NCBI RefSeq assembly: GCF_004345425.1
Contig: NZ_SLVP01000002.1
Span: 1,041,747-1,105,746, forward strand
Origin: Paenibacillus sp. BK033
GTDB lineage: Bacteria; Bacillota; Bacilli; Paenibacillales; Paenibacillaceae
Direction of reading: 5' to 3'
DNA: 64,000 nucleotides
Of the stretch, positions 24,321 through 31,962 are shown piece after piece. The notes beneath the pieces were generated by a model, which had not been told where the DNA came from, did no database searches, and saw nothing but the letters and a program-made list of their open reading frames with translations. Each line of letters starts with the position of its first letter. Position 1 is the first letter of the stretch. The translations under genes were made by a program, and so were the position numbers.

Positions 24321-25643
24321 TTATTTAACTGCCGATTTTCTTGCGTTTGCCCACAGCTTGTTGTATTTATCAAGCACGGCTTGCGGATTCTTCGATAGAA
24401 CAAACTCCTGAACCATGCTGTTCTGATCGATTTGCGCCGCATTTTGGATCGAAGTGGCCGTATCGTTCGGCGGGCCAAGCTCAATGTATTGCGGGTTATA
24501 GCTGTTGAATTCAGCCAGCTGGGAAAGCTTAGGCTCTTTGGATTTCAAGGTCGGAATGAAGCCCGCAAAATCCTCGTAACCGGACTCCTCAATCATCCAT
24601 TTCACAAAAGCTTTCGCCGCGGCCACGTTGCCGTCTTTATTCACCGCATAGAACCAATCCGGGTTAAGCGGAGCCTTAAACGTGCCGGAATTGTCGACCG
24701 GGAACGGGAAGAAGCCGATATCCTCCGAAGCTGCACCATTGTCGATAACCTGGTTAATAACCCAGTTGCCAAGCAGATACATGCCCGATTTGCCTTGGGC
24801 GACATCCTTCTTCGATTTCTCCCAGTTTGTCGATTTAATGTCCTTCTCCAGCAGGTCCTTCTCGTGCATCGTGCGAAGAATCGACCAGGATTGGCCGTAT
24901 ACGCCGTCTATCGTGTATGGCGCGTCGCTGTCCGCGCGTTTGTTTTGGTGGTCGGAAGCTCCGCCAGCCATGGTTGGAACGTCGTAAATCCAAGCGTCAA
25001 GCGGCCATTTGTCCTTGAAGTTGGAAGCCAGCGGCACGATTCCCGCATCCTTCAGCTTTTGCGCCGCTGCATAAAATTCGTCAAGCGTTTTTGGCACCTC
25101 CGCGATGCCAGCTTTCTCAAACGCCTTTTTGTTGTAGACAACTCCCACCGTGCTGTTGCCGGACGAAATACCGTACATCTTGCCTTCAAACGCTTTCAAA
25201 TCCTTGAAACGAATCTCGTCCGAGAACTTAATGTCGTCAAGCGGCGCGAAATATTTCGGGAAATCGGAGTTTGGAATGCCCGGTCCGATCAGAATAACGT
25301 CCGGGAACTTGCCGGAGGCGATCCGGATTTTGGCGTTTTTCTCATAGTCCGTAATTCCCTCGAACTCAACCGTTACGCCGGGATACTTCTCCTCGAATCT
25401 TTTCTTGTAGTCGTTAAATTCTTTACCGATCATGTCGGTACGCTGCGTTAAGAAGACGACTTTCCCTTTGATCTCTTCGGTAGCGCCGTTCGCATCGGAT
25501 GCTGCCGGCGTCGCTTCCGCAGCGCTGTTTGAAGGCTTCACATTTGTGCTGCTGTTGCTATTGCTGCTGTTGTTTCCGCCGCACGCCGCCAAAGTTGTTA
25601 GCATAACTGCACTAGTCAACAATAACAATGACTTCTTTTTCAT
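24321..25643 (-). CDS. Extracellular sugar-binding lipoprotein of CUT1 transporter
   Basis: A 440-residue family 1 solute-binding protein. The signal sequence MKKKSLLLLTSAVMLTTLAAC ends in a lipobox (Cys21), then a Ser/Asn linker. The mature part has KVVFLTQRTDMIGKEFNDYKK, YGISSGNSTVGVVYNKKAFEKAG and a closing LDKYNKLWANARKS. ATG 25643 is chosen because AGGGGG precedes it; the longer frame to 25700 crosses the promoter. First gene of the importer operon, divergent from the GH113-epimerase-phosphorylase operon. It captures oligosaccharides outside the membrane, by context beta-manno-oligosaccharides. A paralogue lies at 29382-30665. Confidence 0.9.
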   Translation of the reverse strand: MKKKSLLLLTSAVMLTTLAACGGNNSSNSNSSTNVKPSNSAAEATPAASDANGATEEIKGKVVFLTQRTDMIGKEFNDYKKRFEEKYPGVTVEFEGITDYEKNAKIRIASGKFPDVILIGPGIPNSDFPKYFAPLDDIKFSDEIRFKDLKAFEGKMYGISSGNSTVGVVYNKKAFEKAGIAEVPKTLDEFYAAAQKLKDAGIVPLASNFKDKWPLDAWIYDVPTMAGGASDHQNKRADSDAPYTIDGVYGQSWSILRTMHEKDLLEKDIKSTNWEKSKKDVAQGKSGMYLLGNWVINQVIDNGAASEDIGFFPFPVDNSGTFKAPLNPDWFYAVNKDGNVAAAKAFVKWMIEESGYEDFAGFIPTLKSKEPKLSQLAEFNSYNPQYIELGPPNDTATSIQNAAQIDQNSMVQEFVLSKNPQAVLDKYNKLWANARKSAVK

Positions 25644-25668
25644 TCGCAATTCCCCCTGAAAATGTTTT

Positions 25669-25693
25669 TGGTACCGCTTGCATTTCGAGTATA
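25669..25693 (-). promoter_or_regulatory. Promoter and cre-like site of importer operon
   Basis: On the minus strand, TATACT (25693-25688) is a -10, followed by TGCAAGCGGTACCA (25682-25669), which matches cre at 12 of 14 positions and would cover the transcription start. Catabolite repression by CcpA is likely; the -35 is poor. Confidence 0.45.
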
Positions 25694-25896
25694 TAACCAT
25701 CTCCCGGATAATAAAATGGTCTGTATTATCTTTTCTGGTCTTAAAAACACTTTAGGCAAAACGACGCCTCCTGTTTGCCAGAACCGTTATATTTTGCCGT
25801 TTTTATCTTGTTTCATATATATAACAGGCGCTCTCAGCCTGGTATCGGGATCCTAAGTATTTTTTTCCGCTAGCTATTGCCAAACAGCAATTGATG

Positions 25897-25941
25897 TTGT
25901 TAACTTATGATAACAAATTATTATTTTTGTTATGCTAACAA
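25897..25941. promoter_or_regulatory. Two TTGTTA/TAACAA inverted repeats (operators)
   Basis: Site A: TTGTTA (25897-25902), 8 bases, TAACAA (25911-25916). Site B: TTGTTA (25927-25932), TGC, TAACAA (25936-25941). They are 10 bases apart, just ahead of the GH113 ribosome site at 25951. The repeated perfect half-sites suggest binding of a dimeric regulator, for example the LacI protein at 14952 or the YesN-like protein. Confidence 0.55.
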
Positions 25942-25962
25942 CATTTATTCGGAGAGGTGTAT

Positions 25963-26925
25963 ATGATCAAACCATTTATTGGCGGAATGACTTGGGGATG
26001 GACCGGGATAAGAGGAACCTGGGGGAATGAGGAAACGATTCGTTCCATGCAGCTGATGGCGCAGAGGCTCAACGTTAACTGGACCGCCGTCACCTTTGCC
26101 GCGATGCAGGAGCATCCGCAGGCAACAAAGATAGCTTACAAGGAAGCTCCCACCGTAACGGATCAGGAGGTCCGTCATGCAATCGGCGAGGCGAAACGGC
26201 TTGGCTTGAAGGTTGTTCTGAAGCCGGTCGTTAATTGCGCCGACGGCATATGGAGGGCTCATATCAATTTCTTTGATCACGATGTCCCCTGCGAGCCTAA
26301 ATGGTCGGATTGGTTCGCTTCGTATACCGACTTCATGCTGCATTATGCGGCTATTGCCGAAGAAACCGGCTGCGAGATGCTGTGCATCGGCTGCGAAATG
26401 GTTCAAACGGACCGCAGGGAATCCGAATGGCGAGCCCTTATCCGGAAAGTAAGAGCGGTCTACTCCGGACTTATTACTTATAATTGCGACAAATATCAGG
26501 AGGATCACGTGAATTGGTGGGATGCGGTTGACGTCATTTCCTCCAGCGGCTATTACCCGGTTAACGATTGGGAACGGCAGCTGGACCGGATCGAAGCCGT
26601 CGTTCGACGCCACCGGAAGCCTTTCTTCTTCATGGAAGCAGGCTGTCCGAGCCGCCAGGGCTCGGATGCGCTTCCCAATGACTGGGGACTAGCCGGCGAT
26701 CCGGACGAACAAGTGCAGCAAACATATTTGGAGACGATGTTCGGCGCCTGCGATTCCAGGGAATGGGTTGGAGGTTTCATGCTCTGGGACTGGCCGGCGC
26801 AGCTTTATCCGGAGAATCAGGCTTCGAGCAACGACGATTATTGCATGTTCGGCAAATCGGGAGAACATGTCGTCAAACGGTACTACACTCAAAAAACGCG
26901 GGAACACGAGGAGGCAAACGGATGA
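25963..26925 (+). CDS. GH113 beta-mannanase/mannosidase, intracellular
   Basis: A 320-residue clan GH-A protein resembling GH113 mannanases. It opens with FIGGMTWGWTGIRGTW, has KVVLKPVVNCADGIWRAHINF, the acid/base Glu in CIGCEMVQTDRRESEWR, and the likely nucleophile Glu in FFFMEAGCPSR. No signal peptide, so it acts in the cytoplasm on imported manno-oligosaccharides, probably releasing mannobiose or mannose. ATG 25963 has GGAGAG six bases upstream. Its stop overlaps the start of the epimerase gene (ATGA), implying coupled translation. Confidence 0.85.
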   Translation: MIKPFIGGMTWGWTGIRGTWGNEETIRSMQLMAQRLNVNWTAVTFAAMQEHPQATKIAYKEAPTVTDQEVRHAIGEAKRLGLKVVLKPVVNCADGIWRAHINFFDHDVPCEPKWSDWFASYTDFMLHYAAIAEETGCEMLCIGCEMVQTDRRESEWRALIRKVRAVYSGLITYNCDKYQEDHVNWWDAVDVISSSGYYPVNDWERQLDRIEAVVRRHRKPFFFMEAGCPSRQGSDALPNDWGLAGDPDEQVQQTYLETMFGACDSREWVGGFMLWDWPAQLYPENQASSNDDYCMFGKSGEHVVKRYYTQKTREHEEANG

Positions 26926-28127
26926 CTTCGTTAACGGAAGAGACACGGCAATGGAGGCTTGAGATCGAGCGTGAGCTTGACGGGAATATTCTTTCCTTCT
27001 GGCTGAAGCATGCGCCGGACGAAAGATTCGGAGGCTTTGTCGGCGAGATTAGGCAAGACATGACGCGGATGGATCATGCCGAGAAAAGTCTTGTGTTAAA
27101 CACCCGCATCCTGTGGACCTTTTCCACCGCTTACCGTTTATTCCGAAAAGAGGAATATCTGGAGGCGGCTAATCGGGCTTACCGCTACATCCATAGCTGT
27201 TTCATCGATAAGCTGCATGGCGGTCTCTATTGGATGCTGGACGCGGAGGGCAGACCGGTCTCAGCCAAAAAACAAATCTACGGCCAAGCCTTCGCGATCT
27301 ATGCCTGGTCCGAGTATTACCGGGCAACAGGCAATCCGGAAGCGCTCGAGGAGGCAGCGGGCTTGTACCGGCTCATCGAAAAATACGGACGGGACCCCTT
27401 GCATCTCGGCTATATCGAAGCTCTTGCCGAAGATTGGAGCACCACCGACGAGCTTAGTCTCAGCGACAAGGATTTGAACGAGAAGAAATCCATGAATACC
27501 CATCTCCACGTGCTTGAGGGTTATACCAACCTGTACCGGATATGGCCCGACGAATCGCTTCGGAAGTCCCTTGGCGAGCTTATTCAGATTACGATGGACT
27601 ATATCGTGGATCCGAAAACAGGCCATTTCAAACTCTTCTTCGACGAAGCTTGGAACAGCAAATCCGGCCATATTTCTTACGGCCACGATATCGAAGGCAG
27701 CTGGCTGCTGCACGAAGCGGCGGAAGTGCTTGGCGATGAAGCGCTGCTTCAAAAGGCGAAAGCCGTTGCCGTCCACATGGCCGAAGCCACGCTTCGCGAA
27801 GGAATCGGCGCGGACGGCGGCATTCCCAATGAAGCGGACAGCTCCGGTCTGATCGACGCGAACCGGGACTGGTGGCCGCAGGCGGAGGCGGTTGTCGGCT
27901 TTTATAACGCTTACGAGCTGACCGGAGACAAGCGGTATGCCGAGTCGGCCAAAGCTTCCTGGAAGTTTATCCAAGACTTCCTCGTCGACCGGGAGCATGG
28001 AGAATGGTACTGGAGCGTTACGAAGGACGGCGAGCCCGTGGCCGGACATCCGAAGGTTGGCGCCTGGAAATGCCCTTACCATAACGGTAGAGCCTGCTTT
28101 GAAATGCTGGAGCGCTTGTCCCGTTAA
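26922..28127 (+). CDS. AGE-family mannobiose/cellobiose 2-epimerase
   Basis: A 401-residue (alpha/alpha)6-barrel protein of the N-acylglucosamine 2-epimerase family: FWLKHAPDERFGGFVGEI, LNTRILWTFSTAYR, GQAFAIYAWSEYYRATG, MNTHLHVLEGYTNLYR (catalytic His candidate), SYGHDIEGSWLLHEAAEVLG (second His) and NRDWWPQAEAVVGFYNAYELTG. This His pattern is that of cellobiose/mannobiose 2-epimerases. The neighbour GH130 enzyme points to mannobiose to mannosyl-glucose conversion in the cytoplasm. GAGGAGG precedes the ATG within the end of the GH113 gene. Confidence 0.88.
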   Translation: MTSLTEETRQWRLEIERELDGNILSFWLKHAPDERFGGFVGEIRQDMTRMDHAEKSLVLNTRILWTFSTAYRLFRKEEYLEAANRAYRYIHSCFIDKLHGGLYWMLDAEGRPVSAKKQIYGQAFAIYAWSEYYRATGNPEALEEAAGLYRLIEKYGRDPLHLGYIEALAEDWSTTDELSLSDKDLNEKKSMNTHLHVLEGYTNLYRIWPDESLRKSLGELIQITMDYIVDPKTGHFKLFFDEAWNSKSGHISYGHDIEGSWLLHEAAEVLGDEALLQKAKAVAVHMAEATLREGIGADGGIPNEADSSGLIDANRDWWPQAEAVVGFYNAYELTGDKRYAESAKASWKFIQDFLVDREHGEWYWSVTKDGEPVAGHPKVGAWKCPYHNGRACFEMLERLSR

Positions 28128-28159
28128 CCGAACGAATACAAGATTTGGAGGAATAATCG

Positions 28160-29338
28160 ATGAATACTGTTTTTTCAAGCCGCAAAGAAGCCCTTACTGA
28201 ACGTTACGAAACTTTAATTGCGAAACCCAATCATAAGGTGCCGTTTGGAAACGGCATCTACGACCGCTATGAGAATCCCGTATTGACCGCGGCTCATGCG
28301 CCACTGATCTGGTTGTATGATTTTAATCCCGAGACCAATCCGTATTTCATGGAGCGGCTTGGCGTAAACTGCGTATTTAATCCCGGCGCTATCGAGTTGA
28401 ACGGCAAGTTTTATCTGGTAGCCCGCGTGGAAGGCCATGACCGCAAATCGTTTTTCGCAATCGCCGAAAGCTCTACCGGCGTGGACGGCTTCCGTTTCTG
28501 GGATCATCCCGTCGTGCTGCCGGAAACCGAAATTCCGGATACGAACGTCTACGACATGCGTCTTGTCAAGCACGAGGATGGCTGGATTTACGGTCTGTTC
28601 TGTACCGAGCGCAAGGATCCCGCAGCCCCTCCGGGCGATCTATCGAGCGCCGTCGCCCAATGCGGCATCGTTCGCACCAAAGACCTTAGATCCTGGGAAC
28701 GTCTCGCGGATTTGAAAACCGGATCCAATCAGCAGCGGAACGTCGTTCTTCACCCCGAGTTTGTTGACGGACAATACGCTTTTTACACCAGGCCTCAGGA
28801 CGGATTCATCGATGCGGGCTCCGGCGGCGGCATCGGCTGGGGATTATCGCATTCGATGGAGAACGCGGTAATCGAGAACGAAACGATTGTAGACCATCGC
28901 CATTATCATACGATCAAAGAAGTGAAGAACGGGCAAGGGCCTGCTCCAATCAAGACAAGCAAAGGCTGGCTTCATATTGCCCACGGCGTCCGTAACACCG
29001 CGGCCGGCCTGCGTTACGTGCTGTACGCGTTTCTCTCGGAGCTGGATCGCCCCAATGTCGTCACGCACCGTCCCGGCGGCCACTTTATCGCGCCGGAAGG
29101 AATCGAGCGCGTCGGCGACGTCTCGAACGTCGTATTCTGCAATGGGGTTATCGCTCGCGATAACGGCGACGTGTTCGTTTACTACGCTTCCTCGGACACG
29201 CGCTGCCACGTGGCAACGACAACGGTTGACCAATTGCTCGACTATGTCACGAATACGCCGGAGGACCCTCTTCGTTCGTACGCGTGCGTCGAGCAGCGGA
29301 TACAATTGATCGATCGCAACCTTCAGCTGAATAGCTAA
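28160..29338 (+). CDS. GH130 4-O-beta-D-mannosyl-D-glucose phosphorylase
   Basis: A 392-residue five-bladed propeller phosphorylase. Recognisable stretches are [30 protein letters not shown], the proton-donor Asp region [50 protein letters not shown] and [17 protein letters not shown]. The length and the NVYDMRL / HGVRNT segments fit the mannosylglucose-phosphorylase subfamily (GH130_1). It would split mannosyl-glucose with phosphate into mannose 1-phosphate and glucose, completing the pathway begun by the 2-epimerase 32 bases upstream. GGAGG precedes the ATG. Last gene of the operon. Confidence 0.9.
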   Translation: MNTVFSSRKEALTERYETLIAKPNHKVPFGNGIYDRYENPVLTAAHAPLIWLYDFNPETNPYFMERLGVNCVFNPGAIELNGKFYLVARVEGHDRKSFFAIAESSTGVDGFRFWDHPVVLPETEIPDTNVYDMRLVKHEDGWIYGLFCTERKDPAAPPGDLSSAVAQCGIVRTKDLRSWERLADLKTGSNQQRNVVLHPEFVDGQYAFYTRPQDGFIDAGSGGGIGWGLSHSMENAVIENETIVDHRHYHTIKEVKNGQGPAPIKTSKGWLHIAHGVRNTAAGLRYVLYAFLSELDRPNVVTHRPGGHFIAPEGIERVGDVSNVVFCNGVIARDNGDVFVYYASSDTRCHVATTTVDQLLDYVTNTPEDPLRSYACVEQRIQLIDRNLQLNS

Positions 29339-29346
29339 TGACATAT

Positions 29347-29378
29347 AAAGGAGCTGTTCCATTTGGAACAGCTCCTTT
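29347..29378. terminator. Bidirectional terminator
   Basis: AAAGGAGCTGTTCCA and TGGAACAGCTCCTTT (29347-29361, 29364-29378) form a perfect 15-bp stem with a 2-base loop as written, flanked by A and T runs. It ends both the phosphorylase operon and the convergent binding-protein gene. Confidence 0.85.
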
Positions 29379-29381
29379 GGG

Positions 29382-30665
29382 TTATTGCTCTAAGTGACGC
29401 GCTTCTTGCCACATGGCGTTGTATTGCTCGAACGTTTTCTGAAGGTCAGGGGAAGCGATCCAATCCTGAATGTACTCTCCCGACCATAAAGACAGATTCG
29501 CCTTTTCCGCTATCCGAAGAAATTTGTCGCTGGGCGGCACGTTTTCAACAAACGACGGCTTGAACGACAGGAACTGCTTCAATTGGGGCGATATATCCGT
29601 GTCCGAATCCAGTTTCACGGGAAGATACCCCTGCTCCTCCACATAACCGGACTGTTCCACAAAAAATTTCACCCACGCTTTAGCGAGCTCCTTATTGCCG
29701 CTGAATTTGCTCACGCCAATGAACCAATCCGGTAGAAGCGGAGCGTAACGCTTGTCCTCATCATCATAAGGAAAAGGGAAAAATCCGATATCTTCGGGCT
29801 TAGCCCCCGCTTCAATAATCTGATTAATAACCCAATTGCCGTTAAGCAGCATGGCCGCTTCGCCATCCGCTATTTTTTTCTTGGACAGTTCCCACTGATT
29901 GTTCATCAAGCCCTGTTCCGTGTAGCCGTCATGAATCAACGTTTGCACGATCTTCATGGATTGTCCCCATTCATTGCCTATATCCCAGGGCTTGTCCGTG
30001 TCCGCCATCTCGCTCAGGTAGTCGGGATCCCCCGACATAAAACTGACCAGCTCTTCCCCCCAGGTTTTCATCGGCCACTGCGCGCCGTAATTCAGAAAAA
30101 CGGGAGTAATGCCAGCAGCCTTCAGCTTCTTGCATGCTTCATAGAAGGAAGTGAGCGTTGTCGGAAGCTCGGTTACGCCTGCTTTTTCCATCGCTTTCTT
30201 GTTATATACAATCCCAATCGTTGAGGTTCCGGACGCAATGCCATACCGGGCTCCGTTAACCGATTTATAATCCGCGAAGCGGACCGAAGCGAATAAATCG
30301 TCCGAAAGAGGCTCGAAATATTGCGGCAGGTCCTCCGCCAGCATATTAGCCGGCAGCAGCAGGACATCTCCCATATTCAGGGTGGACAAACGAGTCATAA
30401 TATCAGCCGTATAATTGCTGAATCCTTGAAATTCCACCGAAGTCCCCGGATGCTCCCGTTCAAACAACGCGGCATAACGGTTCATCGTGCCATTCTCGAT
30501 TAAATCCACCCGGTTAGTCAGCACGTTTAACGTTATGCTCTTCGCCGTGCCTGCGCCGGATTCATTGCCCATGCCGGCGTCCGTCTTGCCTTCCCCGATC
30601 GAGCAGCCCGCAAGCCCGGAAGAAACGGCGAGTACAATCAACGTCATCCGAACAATTCCCCTCAT
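29382..30665 (-). CDS. Orphan extracellular sugar-binding lipoprotein
   Basis: A 427-residue family 1 binding protein, clearly paralogous to the one at 24321: YGIASGTSTIGIVYNKKAMEKAG here against YGISSGNSTVGVVYNKKAFEKAG there, and LLNGNWVINQIIEAGAKPEDIGFFPFP. Lipobox GLAGC with Cys21 when started at ATG 30665, which has GGAGGG upstream; the frame runs on to 30734 through a cre-like site. No permease genes adjoin it. It may supply an alternative substrate specificity to the 22481-24198 permeases (inference). Confidence 0.87.
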   Translation of the reverse strand: MRGIVRMTLIVLAVSSGLAGCSIGEGKTDAGMGNESGAGTAKSITLNVLTNRVDLIENGTMNRYAALFEREHPGTSVEFQGFSNYTADIMTRLSTLNMGDVLLLPANMLAEDLPQYFEPLSDDLFASVRFADYKSVNGARYGIASGTSTIGIVYNKKAMEKAGVTELPTTLTSFYEACKKLKAAGITPVFLNYGAQWPMKTWGEELVSFMSGDPDYLSEMADTDKPWDIGNEWGQSMKIVQTLIHDGYTEQGLMNNQWELSKKKIADGEAAMLLNGNWVINQIIEAGAKPEDIGFFPFPYDDEDKRYAPLLPDWFIGVSKFSGNKELAKAWVKFFVEQSGYVEEQGYLPVKLDSDTDISPQLKQFLSFKPSFVENVPPSDKFLRIAEKANLSLWSGEYIQDWIASPDLQKTFEQYNAMWQEARHLEQ

Positions 30666-30705
30666 ATCCCGTCCCTCCTTGCGTTTATTCCGGACTAACC
30701 CCGTC

Positions 30706-30719
30706 AGGAAGCGCTTTCT
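30706..30719. promoter_or_regulatory. cre-like site upstream of orphan binding protein
   Basis: AGGAAGCGCTTTCT has the AAGCGCTT core, about 11 of 14 consensus matches on the minus strand, 41-54 bases upstream of the binding-protein ATG. Confidence 0.4.
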
Positions 30720-30741
30720 CCCATTATACGACAAAACCGCA

Positions 30742-30764
30742 ACAGCCCGCCATAGGCGGGCTGT
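30742..30764 (-). terminator. Terminator after serine hydrolase gene
   Basis: ACAGCCCGCC / GGCGGGCTGT form a perfect 10-bp stem with a 3-base loop. On the minus strand it is followed by TGCGGTTTTG. Confidence 0.75.
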
Positions 30765-30798
30765 ACGGACACAAGCAATAAACTTTCCTTGTGCCTTC

Positions 30799-31929
30799 TT
30801 ATTTTAAACTCGAATAGATGATATTTCTCAACCGAGGATGGATATAAGGCTCCTGATTGTTCAGCAAATGCTGCGCGTACATAACCGTCAGCTCGGAATC
30901 CGGATCGATAATCGCCATGCAGCCCGCGGCGCCGCTCCAGCCGAATTCCCCCAGCGGACTAAGCGACCCGCTTCGGGCATTGGACACATGCGTTCTGACG
31001 CCTAAGCCGTAGCCGTAGCCTTTCAGCTGCTCCCAGTTATAATCCCCGCGCATACGGTCGGTCAAATGGTCCGTCCGCATCAGACTGATCATTGCCGGCG
31101 ACAAAATACGAACCCCTTCCGGGCTTTTTCCTTTATTGGTAAGGGCGTTGAGGAAAATCGCATAGTCGCTTACGGTAGACAATAGCCCTGCACCGCCGCT
31201 TTCGTGTTCCGTTCCTAACCGGTAGCCGTTACCGTCTTTGCGGACCGGTCTGCCCAGCTCGTCTTTGTATTCGTATTGGGGAAGGAGTCGGCTCCTTTGC
31301 TCCTCGGTTAAATCAAACGCCGTATCCCTCATTCCCAGCGGTCCCGTAATCTCCTCCCGGATATAAGCGCCGAAACGCCGGCCGTCCACCGCCTCAACCA
31401 GTGCCGCAAGCACGTCATGGCACAAGCTGTAATTCCAGCGGGTGCCCGGCTCGAAGAGAAGCGGTTCCTTGGCTAACGCCTCCGCAAACGCGCGCGTCGG
31501 CACCTTTCCCTGCGTATGTTCCGCAACCTCCTTAAGGGATGGAGAACCGATATCATAAGAAAAACCGGCCGTCATCGTAAACAGATCGCGAACAAGGATG
31601 GGATTTTTAGCTCGCTCGATCTCGAGCTTGCCGCCTTGAAGCCGCTTGCGGACGTTCATCTCCGCATATTCGGGAAGGTAAGCGGACAGCGGATCGTTCA
31701 GCAGCATTTTCCCCTGCTCTACAAGCCGAAGGGCTGCCACGCAGGTCATAATCTTCGTCATGGAATAGAGGTTGAAGATCCGTCCCTCTTCAATGGGAGT
31801 CTCTTCTTCCAGGCTCGAGAGACCGCTTCGGTAACGGAATACCGTTTCATTGCGGTGAACGACCATGACCTCTGCCCAAGGAATTCGCCAGGAGGTTACG
31901 CGGTTAATAAAATCGGTTAAGGCTTTCAT
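30799..31929 (-). CDS. Serine hydrolase of the beta-lactamase/class C esterase family
   Basis: A 376-residue protein. NLYSMTKIMTCVAALRLVEQGK contains the catalytic SxxK (Ser and Lys); WNYSLCHDVLAALVEAV is the Tyr motif; HESGGAGLLSTVSDYAIFLNAL is typical of EstB/class C-like esterases. No signal peptide, so cytoplasmic. Substrate unknown; it might deacylate sugars or peptides. It lies 33 bases downstream of the GH151-like gene on the same strand, so both are probably one transcript. Confidence 0.8.
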   Translation of the reverse strand: MKALTDFINRVTSWRIPWAEVMVVHRNETVFRYRSGLSSLEEETPIEEGRIFNLYSMTKIMTCVAALRLVEQGKMLLNDPLSAYLPEYAEMNVRKRLQGGKLEIERAKNPILVRDLFTMTAGFSYDIGSPSLKEVAEHTQGKVPTRAFAEALAKEPLLFEPGTRWNYSLCHDVLAALVEAVDGRRFGAYIREEITGPLGMRDTAFDLTEEQRSRLLPQYEYKDELGRPVRKDGNGYRLGTEHESGGAGLLSTVSDYAIFLNALTNKGKSPEGVRILSPAMISLMRTDHLTDRMRGDYNWEQLKGYGYGLGVRTHVSNARSGSLSPLGEFGWSGAAGCMAIIDPDSELTVMYAQHLLNNQEPYIHPRLRNIIYSSLK

Positions 31930-31962
31930 GAATGCACTTCCATTCGCATGAGATAAGATTGT

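Larger units (their letters stand above)
25644..25962. other. Divergent mannan promoter region
   Basis: About 320 bases between the importer and catabolic operons. They hold the importer promoter with a cre-like site, and on the GH113 side two TTGTTA/TAACAA inverted repeats. No gene or RNA structure is evident in the remainder. Confidence 0.7.

Noticed and set aside
24432-25451. 339-codon plus-strand frame opposite the binding-protein gene
   Set aside because: A shadow of a well-supported lipoprotein gene; composition is atypical and there is no ribosome site.
27261-28178. 305-codon minus-strand frame opposite the 2-epimerase
   Set aside because: Antisense to the AGE-family enzyme with conserved His motifs; no upstream signals.
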